Shown: positions 26,471-38,469 of the stretch, in pieces
How the letters are laid out: every line of letters begins with the position of its first letter
Numbering within the stretch: the stretch's first letter is position 1
The notes under the pieces: model-generated
Database searches by the model: none
What the model was told of the DNA's origin: nothing
What the model saw: only the letters and a program-made list of their open reading frames with translations
Made by a program: the position numbers and the translations under genes
Assembly (NCBI RefSeq): GCF_051020975.1
Contig: NC_135035.1
Span: 7,750,001 to 7,814,000 of the forward strand
Origin: Osmia lignaria lignaria
Taxonomy: Eukaryota; Arthropoda; Insecta; Hymenoptera; Megachilidae
Length of the DNA stretch: 64,000 nt
Reading direction: 5' to 3'

Positions 26471-26627
26471 ACATCTATGAAATCAGTATGGCAACGATTA
26501 ACGAGGATATCAAGTGTTGGCTGATTGTTAACCATAGATGACGTTCGAGATCCGGACGCTTTTGATTGGGGCATAAAAAATGTGTGGAAGTTCGTATAAA
26601 ACGTGACAAGGCGATACATTCTGCCTC
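26471..26627 (+). promoter_or_regulatory. EcKL copy 3 core promoter and upstream module
   Basis: TATAAAA lies at 26595-26601, and the likely start is the A of TCACTCC at 26628, again 33 bases downstream. The conserved upstream block and the E-box CACGTG (26215-26220) are kept. Confidence 0.6.
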
Positions 26628-26678
26628 ACTCCGTACCGAATAGCCACGGAGGTCTAGTGATCTTTGAAACATCTGTAG
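26628..26678 (+). other. EcKL copy 3 noncoding first exon (shortened)
   Basis: Ends at CTGTAG|GTCAGT (26678/26679). A 22-base segment present in copies 1 and 2 is deleted, and this removes the region carrying their alternative donor. Only one donor is left, which supports 26678 as the real exon end in all copies. Intron 1 would be 684 bases. Confidence 0.45.
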
Positions 26679-27364
26679 GTCAGTGAAGCTTCGTGTTTCG
26701 TTTATTCATTTACAGAATGTGCGTGTCCTTCGTAAATGGGTGAGAAATTTTTATCTGAACGTGAAGATTTTTTTAAAAATATTATATTGGTTTTACGTGG
26801 TTGTGTTGAAAACGACAGAGATTTATTTGCAAATCGACGACACAAAATAAGGGCATTCTCGTGATGGAATAATTTCTAATGAAAACAATTTTATCGCTCT
26901 GAAAGCGTGAGACGCGTAGGTAAAACGAGGGTAATTTATTTCTTGATCTAATTTACAGATATTATAATTGATTACCGATAAATTAATAATTTATCAGTAA
27001 TTTGGTAAATTCATTCATGTTTTTAAAATATTTTGAAGTGTTGTAAGTGAGTCGGGGCAGTGTTGCTTGAAATAGAGAAGGTGTGTATGTGTGAGTGTGG
27101 GTGTATCACGGCGATCGAGTGCGATCGCGATAATCACGCATGAAGCAGCTGGACTTGATGCTGCGCAAGTGACTCATCGTAGTGACGGTCAGAATTGCGA
27201 AACGTCTTTACTACTCGCTAGATTTGTGTAAAATATACATTTGCCTCTACTACTTATGAAAATACACGTTACATAAGTTTTGATATTTCCTGACGCACCG
27301 GGAAGAACGATAATGACTTGTCGAAGAAAATTCACCAATTCCAATTACGATTCCAATTTCAGAA

Positions 27365-28941
27365 ATGGCCGGAAAAGTACTACCATGGTTAAACATCGAC
27401 TACACCCAGAGAATAATGCGACTAGCAGAGGACGACAATACCTTGCAGGTGACCAATATATTTACCAAAGCGGCCACGGACAAGGGCGACAACTATGGCA
27501 GCGACATGAGGAGGGTGACGGTGGAGTTCACCCGTAATAAAGGGAACAAAATGGTGACCGAGAAGAAGTCGATGATCCTCAAACTTGAATCACCCACAGA
27601 AGGTGCCCGACGAGTTCTGGTACATTTGTGTTTAATCATTTTCTTTCATGCCGCCCCCATTTTTCACATTCGCAATGTTCGCACATATTATTAGAGCTTC
27701 GACAACACCTTTCACAACAGGTGTTTCTGAATGTTTCTTAAGATAAAAAAAACTGAAATCTTCGACACGGAGATCTCTGCCCTAACCGACGCCGTGAAGA
27801 AAATGAATCAGTTGTTGGGACCTGAGGAACGTTTCTGCGCGAAAGTTTATGACGTACGATTGGAATCACCGCTGTGTTTGATCCTGGAGGATCTTTCTGT
27901 TTTTGGTTTTCGTATGGCCGATCGTTATCTTGGTTTCGACACGGATCACGCGTTAATGGCTCTTAGAAGAATGGCTACGTTTCATGCTGCATCGGTCGCT
28001 TTGTGCGAAAAGGTAAGGATCATTCCATGAAAAGGGACGATAGAAAGTAAATTTTACGTTTGCGATTAATTTGGATCGTAATTACAGGAACCGAAATACA
28101 AGGAGCGGTATAGAAGAGGTTATTTCGGTATGGAGTATCCAAAGGAGATGCAAATTTTCTTAACCGGCACTTTGAAAGCGATGGCGGATGAAGTGGAGAC
28201 ATGGCCAGAATTTGGAAAACCGTAAGATTGACGAAACGATTAATTTCTTGGGGATACTTCTAAAAACACTGTTAAATTTTGAAATTTACAGCTATGCGGA
28301 TAAACTTAGGGCGTTTGCACCTAATTCATATCGAAAAGGCAGCGAAATTACAGCGTGGAGGGACAACGAGTTTAACGTGATCAATCATGGGGATTGTTGG
28401 GTGAACAACATGTTGTTCCGATATGATGACAATGGAAAACCCATTCAGCATATTTTCGTAAGCGGAAGCAAGATATTAAATTTCAAATTTTAGAAAAACA
28501 ATAACGACGGTTATTAACCAACCCTTCTAATTGGGATTGCAGGTAGACTTTCAGCTATGTGTATACAGTTCACCTGCGATTGATCTACATTACTTTGCGG
28601 CTACTAGCTTAAGCGAAGAACTCTATAAACATAGGAGAGGATTCTTGCTCGAGGAGTACTTAAAAACGTTAACAAGTGTCATGAAGGAACTTGGTTGTAA
28701 AACATCACCGCCCACCATGGATGAACTGCAGAGGATTCTGAAAGAGCACGAGACGTACGAATTTCTCTCTGCGGTCATTGTCTTGCCAGTAATACTGTTA
28801 GACAAAGAGAACGCAGTGGATATCAGTGAACTATTGCAAGCGGATTGCAAAGAGATCCCTGGTGTCAAGTCAAAAGCCTTCCGGGAGGTGATGAGCAAAA
28901 GATTGCCAACATACATGGAAATGGACTTACTCGACCCGTAA
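27365..28941 (+). CDS. Ecdysteroid-kinase-like (EcKL/CHK) protein, copy 3
   Basis: Coding exons 27365-27619, 27743-28012, 28088-28221, 28292-28457 and 28543-28941 encode 407 residues with no break. HGDCWVNN, VDFQ and KGDNY are all present. Exon 2 matches copy 2 best (MAGKVLPW, EKKSMILK), while exons 4-6 match copy 1 best (TGTL, WPEFGKP, YADKLRAFAPNSYRKG). Exon 3 is the most divergent of the set (IKKTEIFDTEI, DRYLGFDTDH, ALRRMATF). The last intron is 85 bases rather than 76, from a small insertion after the GTAAGC donor. Probably functional, with substrate unknown; divergence in exon 3 and at the exon 5 start could alter specificity. Confidence 0.9.
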
Positions 28942-29359
28942 GCCTTTTAATATGTTTTAACACGCTCGATGTTGTGTCGTAATTAAATGTTGGCGATGTG
29001 TGCGTGTGAAAGAAAGATTTTCGAGAATCGAATTGAATGAGAAGCGATGTCAATTACGTACTCGAGTTTACGTGAGTAGAGGCTGTGTTGAATTGTGATC
29101 GATTCGCTCGTTTCAACTCGATAATGAGTTCATCGTGATAGTAAGATACATTGTAATCTGTTCTTTATCGTCTTTAACTGTTTTAACCAAAGTTCAAATG
29201 TTTTTTGTAAATCACTTAGACTTAATAGTGACGAGAAGGGGTTTAGAAGGTACAAGCTTAGATTATTTTTTTTTTGTAAGTCCACAAGTCGATAATACTA
29301 ACTGAGATAAAATAATGTCACCTAACATGCATAATTAACAAAGTATTATTTTAGATGTA

Positions 29360-29445
29360 AATAAAAGATTTTTGTTGTTAATCGTGTTACTATTTTGAAA
29401 GTACAACGAACATTGTTACACGTTGCACAATGAAAGAGAAATAAA
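29360..29445 (+). terminator. EcKL copy 3 polyadenylation region
   Basis: AATAAA hexamers lie at 29360-29365 (followed by GATTTTTGTTGTT) and 29440-29445, aligned with those of copy 2. The proximal site gives a 3' UTR of about 420-450 bases. Confidence 0.4.
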
Positions 29446-29623
29446 AAAATTGAAGATGAGTGAAAATAAACGAAGCGTACTCATGTAACTCGTGATCCTA
29501 CCAAAAAAAATAAAAGGGACAATTCTAGTACGCTATAATTCACTAGGTAGATTTCGAATGAACTGTACCCGTCCTCTTTTTTTCTCCCATTGCTCATGCT
29601 GTCATTGAAACAATCATCGTGTC

Positions 29624-32600
29624 GCGTGCATAAATCTTTGCGGCTAGGCTAGACGGAAGATTTAAGAGCGAATCGCACTTTCGCGACATGCAAACGAAAC
29701 GTGCCGCGGTGTTTTGAATAAATGTCCGTGTCACGTTTTCCTCCTGCATACCGCACGACCGTTTCGGTGAAAACAAAGGGAGCCTGGACGATGAAATTGC
29801 TGTTGAACATGCGTTGCACAGCGCATACCTATTTTATGGATTAATTGCACCTCTACCAGAGTGAGGTGGGACTGACGTGAATATCCGTGTTGCAGAAGTG
29901 GTTCTGCGCTCGGGAAAGTTGCGCGAAATGAGATCAAAGTCCTTAAGTTTCGGTTGAAATCATCTCCTAAACTATTCGTTCAAAAATCAAGAATAATTGA
30001 AGAAACGTTTGATAATTACCCTGATTATCTTAATAAATTAGGCGAAACGGAATGTAAAATTAATCGTCAAAGCAAAGGGTTAATAACGATTATCAGATAT
30101 CGAGGGTAAAATTGAAATCCACTACATAAGGATCGATTCGTACTCGAACGTCGCCGGATATAAACGGACAATTAAATGCGATCGAATGGATCGGCTAATG
30201 ACCAGAACCGTTCATCCAGATATTCGAATGAAACGTGTACAAAATTCCGTGTAATATTGATCGTGTACGGAGAGATACACATAGACGGTGCACTTAGAGG
30301 AGCTACCGGATAACGAGCTTCATTCAAAAAGTGCTTGATTTGCACAAATCACAGTCGATTGTACGACGCATGCAAATCACTTACTTCGAGTTAACGCACG
30401 TTTCAATCGGAGGATCCTGGAATCATCCGACCCGCCGATTGCGAATAACGAGGCAATTCTGAATCAAAGAAACGCCTCTTATGTCAACAACCTCGTCGTT
30501 TCGCAATAACCAATCATCTCTGTTACAGGTACCGCTGTCTGTTCTCGTAGATATTACAGAAATAAATGAAGAGAGGAAGAACTTCCGACACCGGAAATTG
30601 AGCCTCTTTTAACAGATTGGAGAAATAAAAATTGAAATCTAAGTTCTAGCGGAGATAGAGGAAGAGGAGTCTAAGTCCCATCCGTTGCCGATCTTCCGGA
30701 AATTTAACTACCCTTTACTTATCTTATTCGAAACACTGTTATCGCACAGCTGGTCGTCAATTAACTTTGTCCAGTTGTTGGTAAACGAATTTTTAATTGA
30801 AACGTCGCAGCAGTTCCAATATCTTGACGAAAATCATGACAGATTATAAGCCAGAATATTCTGGGGAGGATAATTCTCGAGCAGGATTTATCAGGCTGGT
30901 CATCGACCTCTGTGTCGATCGAGTGTGGCCAGAGGTATTATACGGGATCGTGTGAAAACGCATAGATTCCGTGAACACCGACGGGCATCATGGAGGGACG
31001 CGATTAACTCTGAAAGCTAATTAATATCTTCGAAATCTGGAACACGCGTTTCGCCTTTCAATTAAAGCAGAGAGCTCGTGTGTTTGTCCGTGTGCATATT
31101 TATGCACGCATCTGTCTAGTTGCTTGTGCACGTGATCCGAAACAAACGATCAAATTAATCATCACAATTGGTATCTTCGATAAGCTTAATTTACTTTTCT
31201 TTACACTTATCATTTTTAATGTTACGATTGAGATTTATGTTTCTTAGAAGGCAGGTACTTTGTTTCCGATGATATAACAATTTTTTGTGTTTTTAAGATA
31301 ATGTGAGATAATAGAGGTAATTAGTTGAGACAGCAATAAAATAATTGCTTTTCGCTGTGATGTGTATTTATATTCGTAATTGGCTTTGCAATTGTTTCTA
31401 CTAATGACTCGACATAATAATTCGCCATAATCGATAAGAAGCCTCGCGGAAACTTCGTATTTCCGTAGGTTGCGACAAGGTGATAAAGATATATTGCCAA
31501 TACGGTAAGTAATAGGCAATTTCGATAACAAATAAGTACCATCAGTCAAAGTTCCTCTGCCTTGCTATGCATCGATAAAATGACGGTTTCTGTTGCAATC
31601 AGTCATGTCTCTCATCGCGGATATGGCTCGTAAAACGCGACACCTCGACGTACAAATTTTATTAGCCCGTCCAACGTGAATTAATTTACCATACCAACGA
31701 TGGGACAATAAATTGAACGCTGTTTAGTTGGTGTAGCTAAATGTTATTTAAATCACACCATCAATTACGCATTTATGCCTAAAATTTAATATTTTATACA
31801 GGATGTTTTAAGAATTAACCGAATAATTTTTAAAAGATCAAAGTTTCTCTTTCCTGTTCTTCGCCTAGTTATTCTGTCATCACTGTGTTAATGTCAGCAA
31901 CTGATAAAAAGGAGAAGTTTTCTCTGCTAATCCAATGGAAAATACTGTGAAAGCTTCGTTCCTCGGGGAGTCATCATTTAATCTTTACGCTCGGATGAAA
32001 AGTCCGCGGTATGGTTGGTGAACGAAGAAATTAACAGAAGAAAGGGGAATAAGGAGGAGGGAGGTAACGATAGAAAGAGCAAAGAAGAGCAGAAAATTAC
32101 TGCCATTCTGGTGAAATTGAAGCTCGTGTCAGTGTTCCTCTAACAACTATCGTGACCCCTTCCTCCTTGTCGTACATTTTGTCTCGAGGAAGTGATGCAG
32201 TATCACGTGTATAAAAGTAATATCTGCCGTAGCAGTACTAGTCAAAGGGGTGTTCGCGTTTGAGTTATAACGCCACACGGTTCTATCCCGGCATCAGAGT
32301 ATCTCGAGAGTCGCGACGCCTGCTGCTGCGTCTGTACATATTCTCCGTTTGTATGCACGCTTGTCAGGGACAGAGGGTTGATAAACGCCCGCTGGTCCCA
32401 CCCCTACGTTTTCAACGGCATCTCCTCCAACGACCCCAGTCATCCTCCACCACGGCCACAATCATCCCAGCGTCGCGGTATTCATAAACTACTCAGACAA
32501 CGTCTGAAAGTTTGCACCACGAACCGGTGCTGCTCTGATACGGAATAATGGCGACAGGATAGTAATGAAAATTGCACACGTTCACTCGTACTAGTACATT

Positions 32601-35600
32601 CTGTAACGCCAACTGTCCTATAAGTATTTCGTCCCTGACTACTGTAACATTTGCGCGCCGTCGTTAGGGATGTTTCGTTCCATCGATGGAAAATATTGAA
32701 AATATTTCTTTTCTTATTTTATTCAATATTTGAGATCAATTGGACGATGATCAAAGGAAATCGACACGAAACCGGGCCGTCGTCGGCGAAATACTGATTT
32801 CGGAGGCGTAGCAGGATAGATGGCTGCGAAAGGGGTAGCCGAAGAGGGGGTTGGACACAGGGGACATGGTAGAATAAATAAACGCCATAATTTACGTTCA
32901 ACAGTTACGAACGGTTCAATTCGCAATTGGAACCGATCCAACGGGCAGGATGCGATATAGACGAAGGTTTGGCGAGCAGGGACGCGAGGGTGGAAGTTGA
33001 TAGAGGGGCGAAGGAGAGGGTGAGAAGAGTGAACCAGGAGGCGTTACACGACAAAAGGACAAACAGCTCGTCGCTTCTGTGTACGACGACGAACGTTCCC
33101 TGAAATTAATTTAAAAGGCAGTATTTCCTGCTACGGGCTTTACACCTGCATAATCTCATCCCCCCTCCCTCTCTTTCTCTCTCTATACTCGCTATTCGAG
33201 GACCGTTCTTCATCCAACACCATCCAGCCCACCTCGTTGCCGGTTGAAAATAAGTGGATTACGTTAACTTGATAAAGCGAGGATCACGTTTTATCGGGTT
33301 AAAGAAAACCCTTTCCATCGTTCTCTTCTTCCTTTTATTCCTTCTCCCACGGTCTCTTTATCTCTTATCTCTTCTTTCTATTTTTTCCTGTCCTCCCACG
33401 ACCCACTACGCATTCTTATTCCTCTCGTGCATTTTAACCCAATCTCATGTCTTTCTCTCGTTTCTCGCCTTATCTAATTTAATTCGAACCCTTTAACCCT
33501 TTACCCTTCCATTTGAATAAAGAATAGTCTCGATGTTGGTTGAAATTATTTTTTATCGATAACAGACTAATTTTCTCATTTTCCACTGTGCGGTATCAAA
33601 CAAAATTTCGAGTGGATTCAAAGAACGTTAATTCAAGTCGCATTATGCGTACTTTGTCAAAATTAGGCGATTCGAAACGTATTCAGCCGACAGTATGGCG
33701 CGAGAGACAGCCGAATTGTGTTTTCAACGCATCAAAGCGATAATCACCTGTTTCCCGTAATTCACACCTTTTTGCTCCCGACTTCGCTGGAAACTGCGCT
33801 GACAGAGTACGCGTCTACATGCATCGGGACGCTGTAAACGAGATAGCGGGGAAATTAAGCGTACACGGTTTTTGCCAGGTGCGACCGGACCGTTGGTAAA
33901 TTGAAATTGTTTCGCAAAAAACGTTCGTGCACGGTTTTGTCGCGAGTTTAAACCGAATCACGTAATTTCGGTTCCGATTCAATGCGACCGGCTGACCCGG
34001 GCGATGGTTAAAAAGTATCCCGAGAAAGTTAAAGCGACGTTAAGCCGCGATAAATTTTTTCCTCCTAAGCAGGCCGCATCGTAATTTCCCGGTGGGTGTT
34101 ACGGCGAACCGCGGGACATGTTAATAGCGGAAAAATGAAGGGTCGAAATTGGAGTTGCCGAAAATTTAAACGGTCGCCACGACAGTCGTTTTAATTATCC
34201 GCCTTTCGCGCCGCCGAGACTTGTCCCTCGTAATTCGACCGTTTCACGCAATTAAACCGTTCAACCCACCGCCATGGAGCACGCGATTCAACGAGATAAT
34301 GAATTCTATAAAATCTCACTGACGTCGTGTTTAGAATCTTCGACGATTGAAACGGCTGAGAAATTGGGCCAGAAGTGATCTACAGAATTTCCATTTCCAT
34401 TATCTGGTTGATACATTCGCCTTATCGTTTTGTTAATTAATTAATTTCCATAGGTCAAAAATATATGATTTTAAAGAATTAGCGGAAAAAATATTTTAAC
34501 AGAAGATAGTAACAAAAATTTACGTGTCATTTCAATATCGTTGTTTTATTAAAACGTTGCAAACTGTCCAGGGATTTTTCCAAGGAAAATCAAGGGAAAG
34601 CTAACCCTTGGTGGAAACATGAAATGTTCCCTTCAAAAGCAACTTAAACTGTTATTTGTTCTCGTTTGACTCGGAAAGGAACACTGCACTGCTCTGGCGT
34701 ATCTACGACGTTTAATTACAAATGGAATGTTAATGAGGTCTTTTTATACTATTCAAAGCTCTCTTAACAGTTTTAAACATAATGGCTGAGGAAGACAATG
34801 AAAGAGCTACCAACAGAACCAGCAACTATTAAAAAGATTATAAACGTTAAATATGGAACATCATCAATTGTTCTCACAATTAAAAAAATTACTGTCGATT
34901 GTTTTCTTTTTAAGTACATTTTCGTCGGCTACCAGTACACACATAATATTTTACATAAATTTCAAAACTTACCCCACTTGTATTAATAAATATTTTAAAT
35001 ATACTGGGGTTACTGCATACGTGTAATCTTGTGAAAAAAATGGGGTGCGAATGACTAAAGGTTAATTAATACACAGAATATTACGTAGCTCCATATAAAA
35101 CCATGACGGTTCATCGGATTTATCGGTAAAAGATATAACCCAACTGTTGGTATCGAAACCTAAACGGCGCGTATAGGGGATGAAATCTTGAAAGCAATAA
35201 TATTCACACCCTCGTGGGGTCATCGTGCCACTTTTTCGTCGATAATCCTCCCACCAGAATGATCCTGCTTCGTAACAGACCCGCTCTATCTATCCACGTG
35301 TCTATAGGGTAGTTTATTATTCATTGGGGTTGCATCCCCAACGTGGATAAACGACGCATTGTATATGCATTAGCCCACACTCTGCCTCTGGCCATCTTTC
35401 TGTCTGGCTATCCAACAGAATCCACCTTTTCCCACATTTTATCAACGATCAAAGTTTTCCTAGCTAATTGTCGTTTGGATGTCAAGTGTTAGAGAAATAT
35501 AATCCGTTCAATCTGTTCTAAACCATAGTCTCGTTATCGAACTATCGTGAGAAATTTCATTGGAAAGAAGCAAACGATTAATACATTTATCTTATCCGAT

Positions 35601-38343
35601 TAACCCCTTCCTCTGTATCTATTTATTGCAAACGACAATTCTTTTCGTACTCGATCTTCGGAATAATCTGGTGGACGAATCTTAATGATACTTCTTGCTG
35701 TTCTAGCTTGCGTGCTTCTTTCCAGGAAGAACGTTATTTACGACACGTTTTTCGGCCTGGATAATGAATGAATCCTTTGCGAAAATTGAAAGAGAGAAAC
35801 AACCGCAGCTTTTTCTGTCATCGTTTGAATCGAAGCCGCGGGGCCAGATAAGAAGCGGAGCGATTAATCACGAATTTCTGTCCCGGACAATCGGAGCACG
35901 AAATACAAGCGGAACAAAAGGAATCAGGGCTGCCTCGTATGAATAAAATAACCATTAATTCCATCCGGTCCGCGGTGCCGAGTGATAAAATTCGCGGCAG
36001 ACGAGACACCGTTTCTAGGATTTCCAAACGAATCCCTCTTGTCGCGCTGGAAAACGGAACGAAGTCAACGAATCCCGCGTCTGTTTCAATTCCTTCTCAT
36101 CAAGCGACACGTTTCCCGTAGAACTTCCTTATCCCAGTCGCGAAGTTGTCTCCGAAAAGGCACTTCAGTCTTATTACTTCGTCCCTTGATGGAAAATAAT
36201 GTTTCAAAAAAGACTCTGGATAGTAATTAGAGTAAGTGGTTCATTTCCAAGATACGGAAACTCTGTTACTCTTTAATGGGGTAAACTGCAAAATTTCTAT
36301 ACACCGAGGGTTGAATTGAAACTATGAATGGCAAAGTGGATGAATTAACGAGACTGTCGCATGTGAAAGAACAGCCAATATTGTATAGAAATGCAAGAAA
36401 GAATGCGAGTGTAATTTTCAAACAACCAGGAGAACTAATATCGTCATTGTTCCAAAAAGTGCGCGTATAGTTTCGAAAACAACCATGGGAACAATACACG
36501 AACGATCTTGCGAACTCTTGTAAAAATTGCTGCGGAATATGTAAATGCCCGATACGAGTTCGCGAGCAAGAGTACAGGATGAAAACGGCCGGTAACGGTA
36601 TGCGGAACGCGAGCAAGAATTTTCTTTCGACTTGACGACGATTCCCTTCAAACGTTGTTGTTCCCGTAACTTTTTTCTCTCTCTCTTTGCTCGTAGCTCG
36701 AAGCAATCTCCGTCGAAGCAGCCGCTGGCAAAACAATAGTTTCGACCAGTAATCCACCGACTGTGTTTTAATCTGAAAGAAGCCTGGTACGCCGCTGATT
36801 GCATTGCATAGTAATCTTAGTTTTTACCCGTGCACCGGGATTGGCGGGGAGACTGGAACTCCTCCACCGTGCAACCTGCACCAACTGATATTGGGGTCAC
36901 GTTCCCTGAGAGGCACATTATACACGCCATCGCGTATAATCGGCCGACAATAAGGACAGCAAACGAATCCGGTGCAATCGGGGAAAAAGCACGGGATAAT
37001 ATCTGATAGAAACGGGAAGTTTGATTAATCGTCTGTCGAAGCGAGGCTTAAGCTGCACTCCATGTATCGGGGGACTTTCTGCTTTGGACACGATTTTATT
37101 AATGAACGATGGATAATGTGGTTATTTATTGCCGAAACGAAGCTAAATTTCAACGGTATCAAAAATTTGAAATCATCGGACTTTCAGAATTTAAAAGAAA
37201 AAAATTTCTTCATTTCTAATTAACTATTTGGAATGAATATTCTGCACACCAATGATACCAGCGCAGAAATTCTCTTTGGGAAATTAAATAAAAAAGAAAA
37301 GGCAAACGCGTAGGTAGGTAGTTGCTTAGCAAGCGTGCTTTCGAGAAATACTTATTCCTTGGATAAAGAAACCGTGAGAGACCAACGAACGCTCGGGATA
37401 TTGCTTTTTTTTTTCTTTCTCGAACGTAATCAAGGCGCAAGTGGCACTCGAAGAACTAGACGACACGAGCACCTTAACAGAAAACTCGATGTCGGTACAC
37501 GGCAGAGGAAAAAGGCTTGTCCGTTCGGGTCCATGCATCGATATCGGTTTTCAATGAAACGGAAACTAGGAGAACTTGCTGCGAAATTTTCGTCCATTAA
37601 ACGCGATGACGAACACGCAATGGAATTTATCGCGTTCCCCTTTCGATTTTAACGGCCAGCTTGAGGGTCCTTCCGGTCTCATTTCGCGTATAGCCATTTA
37701 TATAAAGGGTGGTATAGATAACGCGATATTACTATCTAGGGGATGATTCTACGTATAAAAATAAGTTTAGAAAATAAAAAGAATCGAATAATAGAATTTG
37801 TCATCTACCATGATTGCCGGTATTGAATTCAATGATTTCATTCACAATATGTAAAAATAAAAAAAAAGAATCAGGAAGATTTATTAAAGCAAAGGGATTC
37901 TGGAAAGATCGACGATTGGAAATGGAAAATCACTTGGTTTCGTTGGCGGAAACGCAATCGATGGAATTGGCCCTGCCGATATCTGACACGTGAATGGTAC
38001 ACGAGCGGTTTGGAAATAAAATTCGGAGAATCGGTGAACCGATGCGGTTAGGCGGACCAAATTGCAACAATTGTAGCATATTTAATGGAAATGAACGCAA
38101 ACTTTAATCGTTATTCGCGAAACGTTCCGTTAATCGTACAAACAGTATATATTTCTGATTGCACGGACAATATTAGTTTCATTAGTTCGTTTGATGAACT
38201 TTATTTTAATGATTCTTCGCAACGGTACACTCGTGGAAACATTTGACCCAGTTTCAGAATCGTAGAAGAATATTCACACGAGTATAATTGTTAAATATTC
38301 AATTCGACGTGTTGGTTCAGAAGATTGAAAAAGAAAAACTCAC
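29624..38343. other. Noncoding stretch between EcKL cluster and signal-peptide exon
   Basis: No gene I can support. It contains the isolated TATA candidate at 32.2 kb (listed separately) and a long pyrimidine-rich tract (about 33150-33480) that creates a spurious Leu/Phe-rich open frame. If the minus-strand exon at 38.34 kb is real, its downstream exons should lie here or beyond the left edge; I could not identify them. Confidence 0.5.
32210..32487 (+). promoter_or_regulatory. Candidate TATA promoter with short leader
   Basis: A good TATAAAAG lies at 32210-32217, with CAGT (32233-32236) and TCAA (32242-32245) as possible initiators 24-34 bases on. Downstream, two frames stay open for 70-90 codons, but the only ATG-started frame (32354-32487, 44 codons, MHACQGQRVDK...) has no clear signal or domain. 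I see no strong donor nearby. It may be a lone promoter, a 5' UTR exon, or chance. Confidence 0.25.
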
Positions 38344-38469
38344 CGGTGCTTTTCGCCGTTGGGGATGCTGAGGGTTGCGCGTGGAGGATATGGGTGCCTC
38401 CTAGGAGTGCCAGAACGATGGGAAAAAACTTCATACTGCTCATCGTTGCGTTGCTATTCCATGGAATTT
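38344..38469 (-). CDS. Signal-peptide exon of a secreted/membrane protein (partial gene)
   Basis: On the minus strand a pyrimidine-rich CAG acceptor (38472-38470) precedes a short leader with a mini-uORF (ATG GAA TAG). An ATG at 38443 then opens a frame reading MSSMKFFPIVLALLGG followed by THILHA and QPSASPTAKST. This has a basic/polar start, a hydrophobic core and a plausible cleavage site after the Ala of HILHA (about residue 22). The frame meets a good donor, CACCG|GTGAGT, at 38344/38343 after 33 codons plus one base (phase 1). ATG context has A at -3; a second in-frame Met is residue 4. Next exons would be at lower coordinates but were not found, so the protein cannot be named. Long introns around it would suit a neuropeptide, Ig-type or other extracellular protein; that is speculation. 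Confidence 0.5.

Larger units (their letters stand above)
26142..29623 (+). repeat. Tandem duplication unit 3 (EcKL copy 3), 3'-truncated
   Basis: Third direct unit. Homology to unit 1 stops abruptly after CAATCATCGTGTC near 29623, so the roughly 470-base tail that ends units 1 and 2 is missing. DNA beyond 29623 is single-copy in the window. This boundary is a candidate breakpoint of the original duplication. Confidence 0.8.

Noticed and set aside
19372..27537. A second open frame of 83-85 codons overlapping exon 2 of all three EcKL genes (19372-19623, 23329-23586, 27280-27537), with matching antisense frames
   Set aside because: It starts in the intron, runs in a shifted frame through exon 2, and is kept open simply because the copies are young and nearly identical. 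The main frame has the family motifs.
33254..33496. Leu/Phe-rich 80-codon frame resembling a membrane protein
   Set aside because: It lies in a long pyrimidine-rich tract, which alone produces Leu, Phe, Ser and Pro codons. No splice or domain support.
36266..36804. Overlapping 163- and 128-codon minus-strand frames below the signal-peptide exon
   Set aside because: Considered as a downstream exon, but neither has a clean acceptor/donor pair in phase 1, nor any domain.
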